From Acinetobacter ihumii (GTDB lineage: Bacteria > Pseudomonadota > Gammaproteobacteria > Pseudomonadales > Moraxellaceae): DNA of 64,000 bases. The position numbers and the translations under genes are program-made. Within the stretch, counting starts at the first letter, position 1, and every line of letters starts with the position of its first letter. Location: contig NZ_LR130760.1 of assembly GCF_900625095.1 (NCBI RefSeq), forward strand, positions 1,148,997 to 1,212,996. The letters run 5' to 3'. Below are positions 1 through 10,548 of this stretch, in pieces. Under the pieces are notes generated by a model. That model was not told the origin of the DNA. It did no database searches and worked only from the letters and a program-made list of their open reading frames with translations.

Positions 1-1161
1 TTCTTCGCCGAGTGCTTCCACAGTCATCCATAGCTTTAAAGCATCAAAACGACGTGTCGTTTGCAATGATTTAGACACAAGGTTCGGAACACCGTGCTCT
101 TCATCATAAGCTGAGTTTAAATACTCTGCTTCATAGTGCATAAAGCGGTAATTGGCTTCATCTTTGAGTAAGAACGCACCACAGCTAATGCTTTGGAAAT
201 AATGCTTATGGAAATCCAGTGTGATTGAATCAGAAAGCTCAATACCATCCAACATATCACGATGTGCATTAGACAGAATTAATGCACCACCCCAAGCCGC
301 ATCAATGTGCATCCACGAACCATATTTGTTCGTAATTTCACGGATTTTCTTGAGAGGGTCAATCGCACCAGCATCCGTTGTCCCTGCAGTTGCAACCACA
401 CACGCCACAATTTTGCCTTCAGCTTGCAAATGTGCCATGGTTTTTTCTAGTGCATCGACATCCATTTGGGCATTGTCGTTCACAGGAACAGTCACCACAG
501 ACTGAAAACCCATGCCCATCATCGCCATGTTCTTTTGCACAGAAAAATGCGCATTTTCAGAACAGATAACTTTGACATTTTTCATCGCATCGCTTGGAAT
601 GCCGTCACGCTGTACTGACCATGGCTGACCATTTTCATCTTTCCAGTTTTTGGAAATACACCAGTCACGTGCCAGTAGAACGCCCATTAAGTTAGACTGG
701 GTACCACCTGAGGTAAATACACCCGCCTGACCCGATCCATAACCGACTTTTTGACGCAACCAATCGATGAGCTGCACTTCCATCAATGAACCCGCAGGAC
801 TTTGATCCCATGAGTCCATCGACTGGTTAGTCGCATTGATCAGCACTTCTGCAATTTGGCTAGTCACCATGGTTGGACAGTGCAAATGCGCAAGTGAATA
901 CGGATGATGCACTTTCAAACTTTTGTTGAGAAATAACTCAACCATACGACTTAAAGACTGATGTAAACCTAATCCTTCTTTTGAAGGATTAAAAGAAATC
1001 GCTGAACGCAATTCCTTGATGCTACCACCTGTGTACATTTTATCGTTTTGCAACCATGCAGCGACGGCTTTCACCGCCTCATCCATAGCTGACTGATAAT
1101 CAGCTATAGAACCCGCATCATTGCAGAGTAACGCTTTACGATGTTCTGCAAAATCAACCAT
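1..1161 (-). CDS. ddc: L-2,4-diaminobutyrate decarboxylase, C-terminus beyond window
   Basis: PLP-dependent group II decarboxylase that converts L-2,4-diaminobutyrate to 1,3-diaminopropane. The first 387 codons are in the window and the frame runs off the left edge. The PLP-lysine motif is visible as SITLDFHKH, encoded near bases 205-231, and an HIDAAWGG segment precedes it. The ATG at 1161 lies 4 bases after the dat stop, so the two genes are translated as a pair. Start and reading frame are clear; only the C-terminal part is missing. Decarboxylases of this family act on several amino acids, but the adjacent dat gene fixes the likely substrate. Confidence 0.93.
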   Translation of the reverse strand, partial: MVDFAEHRKALLCNDAGSIADYQSAMDEAVKAVAAWLQNDKMYTGGSIKELRSAISFNPSKEGLGLHQSLSRMVELFLNKSLKVHHPYSLAHLHCPTMVTSQIAEVLINATNQSMDSWDQSPAGSLMEVQLIDWLRQKVGYGSGQAGVFTSGGTQSNLMGVLLARDWCISKNWKDENGQPWSVQRDGIPSDAMKNVKVICSENAHFSVQKNMAMMGMGFQSVVTVPVNDNAQMDVDALEKTMAHLQAEGKIVACVVATAGTTDAGAIDPLKKIREITNKYGSWMHIDAAWGGALILSNAHRDMLDGIELSDSITLDFHKHYFQSISCGAFLLKDEANYRFMHYEAEYLNSAYDEEHGVPNLVSKSLQTTRRFDALKLWMTVEALGEE

Positions 1162-1165
1162 GCGC

Positions 1166-2536
1166 TTAGCCTCGAACTGCTTTCAGTGCTTCACCTATTG
1201 CTTGTTTAAAACGAGCAATCACTTCAACACATTCATCTTGACTAATGATAAGCGGACAAAGTAGACGAATGACTGTACCGTTACGACCACCTTTTTCAAG
1301 CAAAAGCTTATTGTTAAAACAAGCTGTTTGAATGGCAGCAGCCAATTGTGCATCGGCAGGACGTGAACCAATACGATCTGCTGGTTTACGCTCATCGACA
1401 ATTTCGATACCAATCATGAGACCGCGACCACGCACGTTGCCAATACATGGAAATTCCTGAGCCAATTTTTTAAGTTCAGCCTGTAAGAAGTCACCGCGTT
1501 CTTGTGCATTTTGAGCCAGATTTTGCTCTTTAATGGTTTTTAAAACCATTAGGCCTGTACCCATTGCTAACTGGTTACCACGGAAAGTACCCGTGTGACC
1601 CGCAGGTTGCCATGCATCAAACTTACGTTTAATACCCAATACGGCAAGTGGTAAACCACCACCGACTGCTTTTGACATCACCACCACATCAGGTTCAATT
1701 CCTGCATGTTCAAACGCAAACATTTTGCCTGAACGAGCAAAACCAGCCTGAACTTCGTCCAGAATAAGCACGATATTATGCTTTTCAGTCACTTCACGGA
1801 TTTTTTGCAGCCATTTTACTGGTGCTGTGACCACACCACCTTCACCTTGAATCGCTTCAAGAATCACGGCAGCAGGTTTAGTCACACCGCTTTCAACATC
1901 TTCAATTAAATTTTCAAAATAATAGGTTAATGCGTCAACACCCGCTTCACCGCCTAAACCCAATGGGCAGCGATATTCATGCGGATATGGCATAAATTGA
2001 ACGCCGGGCATTAAATTGTTGACTGCATTCTTAGCACTTAAGTTACCTGTCATCGCAAGTGAACCGTGCGTCATACCATGATAACCGCCAGAGAAACTAA
2101 TCACTGAGCTACGACCAGTATAAGTTTTGGCAAGTTTAATCGCAGCTTCGGTCGCATCTGCACCAGATGGACCACAGAACTGTAAGCAGTATTCTTCCTG
2201 ACCACCCGGTAGATGAGCCAGTAATGCTTCAGTAAATGCATCTTTCAAAGGAGTGGTTAAATCTAAAGTATGTAATGGAAGACCGCTTGCAAGCGTGTCC
2301 TGAATACTTTGAATGACCGCAGGATGATTATGGCCTAAAGCCAATGTTCCTGCTCCTGCTAAACAATCAAGGTATTGTGTACCTTCCACATCTGTTACCC
2401 AACAACCTTGTGCTTTAGCAATGGCGAGTGGTAACTTGCGTGGATAACTACGAACGTTCGATTCCATCTGACTTTGGCGAGTCAAGTAGTATTCGTTAGT
2501 TGAATGGGTGGCAGGATTTACGGAATTAACGCTCAT
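1166..2536 (-). CDS. dat: Diaminobutyrate--2-oxoglutarate aminotransferase
   Basis: Class III PLP aminotransferase of 456 residues that makes L-2,4-diaminobutyrate from aspartate semialdehyde and glutamate. The [12 protein letters not shown] segment (about 259-270) holds the cofactor-contacting Asp, and the Schiff-base lysine is K289 in [12 protein letters not shown]. It is followed directly by ddc, and the pair forms the two-step route to 1,3-diaminopropane characteristic of Acinetobacter. The ATG start is preceded by a modest GATGG ribosome site. Known from the family: the length matches the A. baumannii enzyme. Confidence 0.95.
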   Translation of the reverse strand: MSVNSVNPATHSTNEYYLTRQSQMESNVRSYPRKLPLAIAKAQGCWVTDVEGTQYLDCLAGAGTLALGHNHPAVIQSIQDTLASGLPLHTLDLTTPLKDAFTEALLAHLPGGQEEYCLQFCGPSGADATEAAIKLAKTYTGRSSVISFSGGYHGMTHGSLAMTGNLSAKNAVNNLMPGVQFMPYPHEYRCPLGLGGEAGVDALTYYFENLIEDVESGVTKPAAVILEAIQGEGGVVTAPVKWLQKIREVTEKHNIVLILDEVQAGFARSGKMFAFEHAGIEPDVVVMSKAVGGGLPLAVLGIKRKFDAWQPAGHTGTFRGNQLAMGTGLMVLKTIKEQNLAQNAQERGDFLQAELKKLAQEFPCIGNVRGRGLMIGIEIVDERKPADRIGSRPADAQLAAAIQTACFNNKLLLEKGGRNGTVIRLLCPLIISQDECVEVIARFKQAIGEALKAVRG

Positions 2537-3011
2537 ATCGAATTACCATCTCTGATATGGGTTGAAAGAAATAAGTCTGGTGACTTGCGGTCCTTTGACT
2601 CGGTGCTTGTAGGATTCTAGTTAGGCAACATTTGCTTTCTTATCACTAGGAGGGCGATGATACCCTTTTTTGTATAAAAATAAAGACCTTTTGGTCCATA
2701 ATTTCATGCAACTTGATCAAAAAAAATAAATGCCTAACTCCTTGAACAATTTATAATCATACTATGTGACAGACGAAAGAAAATACGCTTTTTTTCTTCA
2801 AAAAATCATTTTTTACCTATTTATCATATTCGCGCTGCAATAAAAATATTAAATACATGATTTTTAATATCTTATCTGTCAATATTTGGATTCTAATTTC
2901 ATCTAAACTATTACAAACTTGCCACAAAAGATTTTTAAGTTCTACATCACTGATCATTAAGATAGATTCAGATAAAAACAAGTTTTTATTTTTATATTCT
3001 AAGGAGATTTT
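2537..3011. other. Intergenic region between dat and the SIMPL gene
   Basis: A 475-base AT-rich divergent spacer. It must hold the dat-ddc promoter (minus) and the promoter of the SIMPL protein (plus). Several runs of T or A are present, but I see no convincing operator, repeat or RNA structure. A 67-codon antisense frame at 2817-3020 has no support. Confidence 0.5.
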
Positions 3012-3716
3012 ATGCGTCATTTATTATTGGGCAGTTTATTACTTTCAGCAAGTATCAGCCCTGCTGTGTTTGCAGCTGAAAATGAGTCACTTCACTATAA
3101 TGTGGTCAATGTTCAGGCAGAAGCATCCCGTCAAGTGTCCAATGATGAAATGCATGCCACACTTTATATTGAAAAGAGTAATAAGCAACCTGCTGCTCTG
3201 GCGACACAGATTAATCAACTGATGAACGAGGCCATGGCTGTTTCACGTAAATACCCTCAGGTAAAAGTTGAAACAGGCGCACAAAGTACTTATCCAATTT
3301 ATGACAATGACAGCAGTAAGTTTAAAGAATGGCGTGGACGTGCTGAAATCCGTTTGGAAAGTAAAGATTTTAAAGCAGCGAGCCAACTGATGAGTGAGTT
3401 ACAACAAAATTTCCAGACTCAATCGGTTAATTTTACTGTTTCGGATGAACAACGTAAAAAAGTTGAAAATGAGCTTATGGTTGAAGCATCAAAAAATTTT
3501 CAGCAACGTGCTCAGGTCATTACACAGGCTTGGAACAAAGCAAGCTACAATTTGGTTAATCTCAATTTAAATACCAATAATTATTTTCCACAACCCATCA
3601 TGTTGCGTGCCAGTATGGCAAAATTTGCGACGGCTGAAGCTGCCCCAGCACAGGATGTTGCTGCGGGTGAATCTAAAATTACAGTCAATGCCAATGGTTC
3701 GATTCAGTTTAAATAA
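3012..3716 (+). CDS. Periplasmic SIMPL-domain (DUF541) protein
   Basis: A 234-residue exported protein with a classical signal peptide (MRHLLLGSLLL...SPAVFA, cleavage likely after residue 21). The mature part matches the SIMPL/DUF541 family, with the pattern VNVQAEASRQVSNDEMHATL near the start and repeated alternating strands. Family members resemble periplasmic 26-kDa stress-related proteins; their biochemical role is unsettled. A strong AGGAG ribosome site ends 5 bases before the ATG. The gene is monocistronic and ends at a bidirectional terminator shared with the convergent desaturase. Confidence 0.85.
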   Translation: MRHLLLGSLLLSASISPAVFAAENESLHYNVVNVQAEASRQVSNDEMHATLYIEKSNKQPAALATQINQLMNEAMAVSRKYPQVKVETGAQSTYPIYDNDSSKFKEWRGRAEIRLESKDFKAASQLMSELQQNFQTQSVNFTVSDEQRKKVENELMVEASKNFQQRAQVITQAWNKASYNLVNLNLNTNNYFPQPIMLRASMAKFATAEAAPAQDVAAGESKITVNANGSIQFK

Positions 3717-3737
3717 TAATGGCTGGATTAAAGTGGT

Positions 3738-3767
3738 AAAAATAGAGAGTTTAGACTCTCTATTTTA
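3738..3767. terminator. Bidirectional terminator between SIMPL gene and desaturase
   Basis: Perfect 12-bp stem (3739-3750 with 3755-3766) around a TTAG loop. A-rich and T-rich flanks on both sides let it serve both convergent genes. Confidence 0.85.
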
Positions 3768-3784
3768 CAATGAAGAACTAAAAA

Positions 3785-4879
3785 CTATTTCTTAAACGGA
3801 AACGCATATTTCACAATACGACCTAACACCTGTCCGTACTGTTTAACCAGACTCGCATTGTTGTAATGAATACCATATTTTTTACAGACCGCTTCAACTT
3901 TGGGTGCCATTTTACGATAACGGCGCGCAGGCACATCAGGGAACAAATGATGCTCAATTTGATGACTCAAATGCCCTGTCAAAATATGAAAAACTTCTGA
4001 ACCTGTCAAATTTGAAGAACCTCGAATCTGACGCATATACCAATGTCCACGGCTTTCATTTTGTAGAACCGTCTTTGGAAAGACTTCCACATCTTTGGTA
4101 AAGTGACCACAGAAAATAATACTAAACGTCCAGATATTACGTATCCCATTCGCTACAAGATTTCCAGTAAATACAGGCAAAGCCGCAGGTCCAGCAATCA
4201 ACGGGAAAAATACATAATCTTTAAACAGGAGTTTACCCATTTTTTTCTGAGCAGGTTTCCAATCTGACATAAACTGTTTCCATGTTCTACGTTTGTAGAT
4301 CACTTTCCCAATTTCCAGATTTTGGATGGCAACACCCCATTGAAATAATAAACAAAATGGAATGCTATAAATCGGTTGTAATAAAAAACCCGGTTTCCAG
4401 CGTTGCTCTGGAAATAAACGTAATAGTCCATAACCAATGTCATCATCCATCCCTTTGATATTGGTATAAGTATGATGTTTAAAATTATGCGTTTGTCGCC
4501 AGTTGTCAGAAGTTCCTACTGTATCCCATTCATAGGTTTGACCATTAAATTTAGGATCATTCATCCAGTCATATTGCCCATGCATCACATTGTGACCCAA
4601 TTCCATATTTTCCAGAATTTTTGAAACGCCTAAAAGTCCTGTACCTAAAAGCCACGCAGGCGGAAACCAGCCTGCAAATAAACACGCACGACCAAAAAAA
4701 CTGGTATATCGGATCGCACTATAAACACGGCGAATATATGCAGCATCTTTTTCGCCAATATCATCCAGTACTTCCTGCTTAATTTGATCCAACTCTTGAG
4801 CAAATTGGTCTAACTCTGCTTGAGTCAACTCTCTATTTTTTGGATTTTTAAAATATTCAACTTTGACAGGCATATTCAT
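3785..4879 (-). CDS. Membrane fatty acid (acyl-CoA) desaturase
   Basis: A 364-residue integral-membrane di-iron desaturase with the three histidine boxes of the family: HNVMH at 96-100, HNFKHH at 131-136 and HQIEHH at 306-311. It probably introduces a cis double bond (delta-9 type) into acyl chains, which would adjust membrane fluidity. Hydrophobic stretches around 60-90, 165-185 and 220-260 fit the usual four-helix topology. It is the second gene of a two-gene minus-strand operon, 13 bases after its ferredoxin-reductase partner. This arrangement is like the DesA3/Rv3230c-type pairs. A divergent TetR gene probably controls it. Confidence 0.9.
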   Translation of the reverse strand: MNMPVKVEYFKNPKNRELTQAELDQFAQELDQIKQEVLDDIGEKDAAYIRRVYSAIRYTSFFGRACLFAGWFPPAWLLGTGLLGVSKILENMELGHNVMHGQYDWMNDPKFNGQTYEWDTVGTSDNWRQTHNFKHHTYTNIKGMDDDIGYGLLRLFPEQRWKPGFLLQPIYSIPFCLLFQWGVAIQNLEIGKVIYKRRTWKQFMSDWKPAQKKMGKLLFKDYVFFPLIAGPAALPVFTGNLVANGIRNIWTFSIIFCGHFTKDVEVFPKTVLQNESRGHWYMRQIRGSSNLTGSEVFHILTGHLSHQIEHHLFPDVPARRYRKMAPKVEAVCKKYGIHYNNASLVKQYGQVLGRIVKYAFPFKK

Positions 4880-4892
4880 GGGAGTGCTCTCT

Positions 4893-5954
4893 TTAAAGGT
4901 CGATCACAAGATCAGACTTGGCTGAACTAACACAAATTTTGATGAGGTTTTTAGGTTCGCTATTTTCACTGGCATTGAGTAAATCTTTGGTGGTGCCTTG
5001 CGTTTTTTGGCACACGCACTTGTGACAAACTCCCATACGACAGCCATAAGTTGGTTTAATATTGGCTTGTTCCAAACCAGCCAAAATGGATTGTCCTTTG
5101 GGTATCGCGATGATTTGATTGGAACGACTTAAGGTGACATTCACAAATCCGGTGTCATTGTCAGAGATCTGAGTCAAACTAAATGCTTCACTCATAAAAA
5201 CTTGAGCATGACCAAATAGCTCTTCTGCTGTTTGCACAAACCCTGAAGGACCACAAGCATAAACCGTTGTATTTTCCAGATGTTCAATATCAGCCAAATG
5301 TGTCACGTTTAAACGAGCATCATGTTGGTGGTCTTGGGTACTAAAAATTTTCAACTCAAACTGAGGATATTGCTGTGCAAGTTGTTCAAACTCAGTTGCA
5401 AAAGCGGCTTCATCACGGTGTTTGACCCAATACAAGAGTTTGACCTGTGATTGAGCCAATTGCTGATTGTCTTTAAGCTGCTTAATCAGGCTGTACATTG
5501 GAGTAATACCACTCCCAGCCGCCAACAGTACAATATTGGCTTGATGAGTAAGTTGCATTTCACCAAAGGGTTGACCTAACTCTACGATATCGCCCACTTG
5601 GCTTTTTTCATGAAACCAAGTGCTGACTTTTCCATCTGCAATTCTTTTTACCGTCAAAATCAAATTGCCATTATGTTTAGTTAAGCTATAGCTGCGCTCA
5701 TATAAACGGCCGTCTATTTTAACCTTCACAGGATGATGTTGCCCTGCCTTCCCTAATTCTACGTGACGATTGGTTTGCAGCGTTAAACTTACAGTATCCT
5801 TGGCGACGTGTTTTTTTTCTATTATTTGTGCCAAAGCACGTGAAGTTGACCAAATTGGATTTATTTTTTGTAGCCAAAAATCAGCTGCATGCGGATCGAA
5901 CACAGATTGTGTCAATGTACGAAAGAGAGATGAACTCTTTTGAATTGCTTGCAT
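4893..5954 (-). CDS. Flavin/2Fe-2S oxidoreductase, electron donor to the desaturase
   Basis: A 353-residue fusion. An FAD-binding reductase domain (RSYS at 87-90) is followed by an NAD(P)-binding domain ([11 protein letters not shown] around 145-155) and a C-terminal plant-type 2Fe-2S ferredoxin domain with cysteines C305, C310, C313 and C341. It passes electrons from NAD(P)H to a partner oxygenase or desaturase. Its position directly upstream of the desaturase, 13 bases apart, indicates that it supplies that enzyme. Promoter and likely operator lie in the spacer to the divergent TetR gene. Confidence 0.9.
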   Translation of the reverse strand: MQAIQKSSSLFRTLTQSVFDPHAADFWLQKINPIWSTSRALAQIIEKKHVAKDTVSLTLQTNRHVELGKAGQHHPVKVKIDGRLYERSYSLTKHNGNLILTVKRIADGKVSTWFHEKSQVGDIVELGQPFGEMQLTHQANIVLLAAGSGITPMYSLIKQLKDNQQLAQSQVKLLYWVKHRDEAAFATEFEQLAQQYPQFELKIFSTQDHQHDARLNVTHLADIEHLENTTVYACGPSGFVQTAEELFGHAQVFMSEAFSLTQISDNDTGFVNVTLSRSNQIIAIPKGQSILAGLEQANIKPTYGCRMGVCHKCVCQKTQGTTKDLLNASENSEPKNLIKICVSSAKSDLVIDL

Positions 5955-5986
5955 AGGAATGCCACTCTAGGTTGCTTTCCAATTAT

Positions 5987-6000
5987 TATACACATGTATA
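5987..6000. promoter_or_regulatory. Candidate TetR operator in the desaturase/tetR divergent region
   Basis: Palindrome TATACA-CA-TGTATA (6-bp arms, 2-base centre) 33 bases before the reductase start and about 94 bases before the TetR start. A second overlapping inverted repeat pairs 5987-5994 with 6007-6014. Placement between a TetR gene and its divergent target is typical of an autoregulated operator. No binding evidence is available here. Confidence 0.5.
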
Positions 6001-6093
6001 TAAATTTGTGTATATATATGTATTTTTATTTGCATTTCACAATGGCTCATACTGTGGTTATAATGACGAAATACCTACAATGTATTGAAAAAT

Positions 6094-6783
6094 ATGACTG
6101 CTTCCTCTTTTTCTACAACACTTGACGCTCATTCTGATGTATCTGAATTTAATCAGAAAATCCCGAGTCGTACGGTAGGTCGTAAAGCAACAATTACTAA
6201 GGAAGAATTGTTTGAAGCCGCATTAAACTTGATTGGACCACAAAAAAGTATTGCATCTTTAAGCCTTAGAGAAGTGGCTCGCGAGGCGGGTATTGCTCCA
6301 AATAGTTTTTATCGTCATTTTAAGGATGTTGACGAACTTGCAATTGCCCTGATTGATCGCTCAGGAATTGTGCTACGTCAAATTATCCGTGAAGCCCGGT
6401 TACAAGCGTCCAAGCAAAACAGTATTATCCGTAGCTCGGTTGAAGTGTTTATTCAGCAACTTGATACTGATGAAGGTAATTTAAGTTTATTACTGCGTGA
6501 AGGTTTTACAGGGTCAAAATCTTATAAAGAAGCGGTTGAACGCCAATTAATTTTTTTCCAGCAAGAATTACAAGAAGATCTCATTCGCTTAGAACGTTTA
6601 AATCGCAATAAACTCTATCATCCAGATCTTGTGGCAAAGGCAATTACACAACTGGTATTTAATATGGGCGCAAAAGTGATTGATTTGCCCATTGAACAAC
6701 GTGAAGAAGTGGCTGAACAAACCATGATTATGATCCGTATGATTTTACAAGGCGCACGTCATCTGGACGAATCAAAAATTTGA
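6094..6783 (+). CDS. TetR-family regulator, FabR/DesT-like
   Basis: A 229-residue regulator counted from the ATG at 6094; an in-frame TTG at 6085 is the only longer alternative. The N-terminal helix-turn-helix is clear around residues 45-75 (SLREVAREAGIAPNSFYRHFKDVDELAIAL), closely resembling the FabR/DesT group that senses unsaturated acyl-CoA and represses unsaturated fatty acid genes. It diverges from the desaturase-reductase operon across a spacer containing a palindrome. I infer that it represses that operon. No strong ribosome site is visible, so the start is not certain. Confidence 0.85.
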   Translation: MTASSFSTTLDAHSDVSEFNQKIPSRTVGRKATITKEELFEAALNLIGPQKSIASLSLREVAREAGIAPNSFYRHFKDVDELAIALIDRSGIVLRQIIREARLQASKQNSIIRSSVEVFIQQLDTDEGNLSLLLREGFTGSKSYKEAVERQLIFFQQELQEDLIRLERLNRNKLYHPDLVAKAITQLVFNMGAKVIDLPIEQREEVAEQTMIMIRMILQGARHLDESKI

Positions 6784-6947
6784 TAATTAGTTGACTTTAC
6801 GGACAAAATGACAAGAAAAACTTCTAATACAAAACTTGAAGAATAAAAACAATTCTCACTCTCATTATGTGCTAGCTTAAATAGACAACATTCATTTAGT
6901 CAGACCTTTCAATTCTTGCAAGGACTGACCTTTTATAAATTGGGACT

Positions 6948-7457
6948 ATGATGAGCAAATCGACTTCAAAAGTATTAAAAGTATATACACGTAATAATCT
7001 TGATGCTTCTGTCAAAGAAGCCACCGTTAAAATTTTAAACCAAATTTTGGCGAATTTAATCGATCTTTCATTGCTGACCAAGCAAGCGCACTGGAACATG
7101 CGTGGCAGTAACTTTATTGCCGTACATGAAATGTTAGATACCTTTAGAACATCGTTGATTACACATTTGGATAATGTCGCTGAACGTGCGGTACAGATTG
7201 GTGGTACAGCACTGGGTACAACTCAAGCGGTCAGCAATACGTCACATTTAAAAGCTTATCCTGTCGAAATTCATGATGTACAGGATCATTTAAAAGAATT
7301 AGCCGATCGTTATGCAATTGTTGCCAACCATTTACGCGATACGATTGAAAAAATTGAAGATCCAATTTCTGAAGACATTATTCATGCTGCTTTGGAAGAT
7401 CTAGATCAATATTTATGGTTCCTTGAAGCCAATATTGATCAAGACAAAACAGCGTAA
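6948..7457 (+). CDS. dps: Dps-family DNA-protecting ferritin-like protein
   Basis: A 169-residue Dps protein that stores iron by oxidising Fe(II) with peroxide and protects DNA during starvation. The inter-subunit ferroxidase residues are all present with standard spacing: H48 (QAHWNMRG), H60, D75 and E79 (HLDNVAER). The N-terminal tail is basic ([14 protein letters not shown]), fitting DNA contact. Two tandem ATGs (6948 and 6951) make the exact start uncertain. It is a single-gene unit ending at a strong hairpin shared with the convergent rapA. Confidence 0.93.
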   Translation: MMSKSTSKVLKVYTRNNLDASVKEATVKILNQILANLIDLSLLTKQAHWNMRGSNFIAVHEMLDTFRTSLITHLDNVAERAVQIGGTALGTTQAVSNTSHLKAYPVEIHDVQDHLKELADRYAIVANHLRDTIEKIEDPISEDIIHAALEDLDQYLWFLEANIDQDKTA

Positions 7458-7513
7458 CGAGCTTTGTAAATAGTGATCTTTGTAAATAAATTAAAAACAT
7501 ACGCTTTTTAATC

Positions 7514-7543
7514 AAAAAGGAGGAATTTAAATTCCTCCTTTTT
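7514..7543. terminator. Bidirectional terminator between dps and rapA
   Basis: A perfect 30-base palindrome (AAAAAGGAGGAATTT and its complement) centred at 7528/7529, ending in T runs on both strands. Confidence 0.9.
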
Positions 7544-7567
7544 TATATTTTTATTCCATCAAATCAC

Positions 7568-10396
7568 TTATGGTTTGACCACCACCATGATCTGAATCGC
7601 TTCTGGAGTCACCGATAATCCATCCAGAAGATTTAAACCTTCTTTTTGCAATTTTTGTAGACGTTCAATTTCATCAGGACGAATGCTTGGATTAAACTGT
7701 TTTAAATAGCTTAAACGCTCAATTTCATATTGCCACTTTTGACCATAATGTTGTTTGGCTTGCTCAATTAAACTTGGTAATGATGTTTTGGCAATATCAA
7801 GTGCCTGCGTATAACGTTGCTCAATCACTTCACGACGCGCTTTCACGACTTGACGACAGCTATTACCATCCAGATGATGCAAATATGGTTTTAAAATAGC
7901 GGGATCAATTTTTTCAGATAAATCCTGACCTGTTTCACTCAGTAATACGCGAATCAATTGCTTTGGCAAACTTGATGGCAAATTCAAAGCTTTCGGTGCA
8001 ACCACATCCACTTTAAACCAGACTTCAATCAGTACCGAACCTTGTTTCAGTGCATTTGACTTCAAGACCGCAACATTGGTACTCCCAAAAGCTTGGGTAT
8101 TGATCATTTCCATGACACTTTCAACAAATGGATGTTCCAAAGTCAGGTATTGCGCATCTTCACGAATCTGTGCCTGATCGCGATAGAATGTAGCGGTCAT
8201 TCCTTCTTCATCAAGCGTTAGACCCTGTACCTGCATTTGGTCAGTTGGCTTGATAATGACCGTACCATTACTTTGCTCATCAAAGTCGATATTGGTCGAT
8301 GACATAAAACGCTTCATAAACATCGGCAATGTCGTGTTGTCATCATAATCTTCAAGCGCTTCGACAATTTTTTGCGCGACCATTGGACGGCAAGAATTGT
8401 ATTCAAGTAAACGGTCACGACCTGCTTGTAGCTCCCCTTCTAATGCCTGACGCTGAACATTCACTTCTTCGAGTAAATCTTCAAAACGCTGACCTAAGTC
8501 AGCAAGTAAGCATTCTTTTAAATCGACAATAAAGTTTTCCTGTAGCGTTTGCGCGGTTGGCGAAATACTACTAAAAATATTTAAAGCTTCGTTGTACCAA
8601 CGGAACATACGCTCTTGTGCTGTTCCAATTAAATAAGGCACATGAATCTGGATACGGTTTTCCTGACCAATACGATCCAGACGACCAATACGTTGTTCCA
8701 ACACATCAGGATTGGCTGGCAAATCAAATAAAATGAGATCACTGGCAAACTGGAAATTACGCCCTTCTGAACCAATTTCTGAACAGAGTAAAATCTGCGC
8801 ACCATAACTGTCTTCAGCAAAATATGCAGCCGCCTGATCACGCTCCAATAGACTCATGCCTTCATGGAACATCGCAGTACGAATACCGGCATGCAAACGT
8901 AGCGCATTTTCTAGCGCTTCTACCACAGGCCCACTACGCGCAATCAACAACACTTTTTCGTGTTTTAAATCCTTGCGCAAAATTTCCATCAGCCATGCAA
9001 CACGTGGATCAGTTTGCATCCATGAACCATCAAGTTGAGCTTCTTCTGGCCACATTTGCTCAAGCAGTTTACCATCCATTGACCAATCGGCTGGTGCTGG
9101 CAAAGCGGCTGGCTGACAATCACGTCCCGGAAAGCCCTGAATCGCTTCACGCGTATTACGGAACAAGATACGACCTGTCCCGTGACGATCCAATAATTCT
9201 TGAATAGCTTGATAACGCTGTTCAGGTTGATCCTGAATACGATGGCTGAGTAAACCTTCCAAAGCATCTATATGTTGATCGGTTAATGCTTCATCCGACA
9301 TCAGCACTTCAGCGACTTTTGCCGTTTGTTGATATTGTTCTTCTTCATCCAGAAAACGATCCAGACTGCTAAAACGCTGTGGATCAAGCAACCGTAAACG
9401 AGCAAAGTGACTTTCTACTCCAAGCTGTTCCGGCGTTGCAGTGAGTAACAATACACCTGCGGTTTGTTGTGCAAATTCTTCGACCAGATCGTAACGATCA
9501 TTACCACCTTCTTCTTCGCTCCACATTAAGTGATGCGCTTCATCGACCACAAGCAGATCAAAGCCCGCTTCAAGTGCTTGTTCACGCAGGTCCTCATGGT
9601 CAATCATTAAATCGATACTGGCAATAATGCATTGTTCGGTCGAAAATGGATTTAACTCAGGATCATGTTCTTTTATCGACGCAGTACGGGTCAAATCGAA
9701 TAAAGAAAAATGCAGATTGAAACGGCGACGCATTTCAATCATCCATTGATATTGCAATGAATCTGGCACCAAAATCAGGATACGTTCGGAGCGTCCTGTT
9801 TTAAGTTGCTGGTGAATAATCAAGCCTGCTTCAATGGTTTTACCTAAACCCACTTCATCGGCAAGCAAGACACGTGGTGCAAAACGCTGACCAACTTCAT
9901 GTGCAATGTACAACTGATGCGGAATTAAACCGACACGCGCGCCAATCAAACCGCGCAAAGGACTGGTTTGCATTTGCGCTTGCATAATCAACGCTTCGAT
10001 GCGTAAGTCGTACCATTCCTTATAATCCACTTGACTTGCAAGCAAGCGATCGACAGGTTTGGATAACTGGATTTGAGCACCAATACGAGTTTCATTTAGC
10101 GCTTTACGCTCTTGTTCACCGCCATCAATATGACGTACTACGTTATAGCGCAGTACTCCATGGCGATCTTCAATCGATTCAACCAGCCACTTATTGCCTT
10201 CTTGATCTTGTACTTCATCATTAATATTAAAAATAATACGTGATAAAGGTGCATTGTTGCGTGCATAGACACGAGTTTCATCACTTTTGGGGAATAAAAT
10301 GCTGATTGAACGCTCATCAACATCAATCAAAACACCCAAGCCGAGTTCAGTTTCCGTATCTGATAACCAACGTTGACCAATAGCAAACTGCTGCAA
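7568..10396 (-). CDS. rapA: RNA polymerase-associated helicase RapA
   Basis: SWI2/SNF2-type ATPase that recycles RNA polymerase during transcription. The N-terminal Tudor-like region begins at FAIGQRWLSDTE, the Walker A motif is LADEVGLGKTIEAG and the DEAH box is LLVVDEAHHL. Helicase motif V/VI is GSEGRNFQFA...QRIGRLDRIGQ. I place the start at the TTG at 10396, giving 942 residues. A strong AAGGTGG ribosome site sits 5 bases upstream of it, and the E. coli protein starts at the same point of the alignment. A longer frame reaches 10429 but has no ribosome site. Confidence 0.93.
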   Translation of the reverse strand: MQQFAIGQRWLSDTETELGLGVLIDVDERSISILFPKSDETRVYARNNAPLSRIIFNINDEVQDQEGNKWLVESIEDRHGVLRYNVVRHIDGGEQERKALNETRIGAQIQLSKPVDRLLASQVDYKEWYDLRIEALIMQAQMQTSPLRGLIGARVGLIPHQLYIAHEVGQRFAPRVLLADEVGLGKTIEAGLIIHQQLKTGRSERILILVPDSLQYQWMIEMRRRFNLHFSLFDLTRTASIKEHDPELNPFSTEQCIIASIDLMIDHEDLREQALEAGFDLLVVDEAHHLMWSEEEGGNDRYDLVEEFAQQTAGVLLLTATPEQLGVESHFARLRLLDPQRFSSLDRFLDEEEQYQQTAKVAEVLMSDEALTDQHIDALEGLLSHRIQDQPEQRYQAIQELLDRHGTGRILFRNTREAIQGFPGRDCQPAALPAPADWSMDGKLLEQMWPEEAQLDGSWMQTDPRVAWLMEILRKDLKHEKVLLIARSGPVVEALENALRLHAGIRTAMFHEGMSLLERDQAAAYFAEDSYGAQILLCSEIGSEGRNFQFASDLILFDLPANPDVLEQRIGRLDRIGQENRIQIHVPYLIGTAQERMFRWYNEALNIFSSISPTAQTLQENFIVDLKECLLADLGQRFEDLLEEVNVQRQALEGELQAGRDRLLEYNSCRPMVAQKIVEALEDYDDNTTLPMFMKRFMSSTNIDFDEQSNGTVIIKPTDQMQVQGLTLDEEGMTATFYRDQAQIREDAQYLTLEHPFVESVMEMINTQAFGSTNVAVLKSNALKQGSVLIEVWFKVDVVAPKALNLPSSLPKQLIRVLLSETGQDLSEKIDPAILKPYLHHLDGNSCRQVVKARREVIEQRYTQALDIAKTSLPSLIEQAKQHYGQKWQYEIERLSYLKQFNPSIRPDEIERLQKLQKEGLNLLDGLSVTPEAIQIMVVVKP

Positions 10397-10496
10397 TTTT
10401 TCCACCTTTATCTCAAATTTGCACCACACATTTTACGCTGTTCATTGAAATCAATGGCAGTCATTTTGTGTAGTCTTTCATCACATATTTTGACAC

Positions 10497-10522
10497 AAAG
10501 CTCATTAAAAAGAATGAGCTTT
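10497..10522. terminator. Hairpin between rluA and rapA
   Basis: A 10-bp perfect stem (10497-10506 with 10513-10522) in the rluA-rapA spacer. It lies downstream of rluA on the minus strand but lacks a good T run there, so it may be a weak or factor-assisted terminator. Confidence 0.35.
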
Positions 10523-10548
10523 TCGCGATTGTTAAAAAAGTTTTGACC

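Noticed and set aside
221..569. Plus-strand frames inside ddc
   Set aside because: They lie antisense to the well-supported decarboxylase and have no recognisable protein features.
2817..3020. 67-codon minus-strand frame upstream of the SIMPL gene
   Set aside because: It is AT-driven, antisense to a clear promoter and ribosome site, and has no protein-like pattern.
8329..9267. Frames antisense to or out of frame with rapA
   Set aside because: They are shadows of the rapA coding sequence, without ribosome sites.
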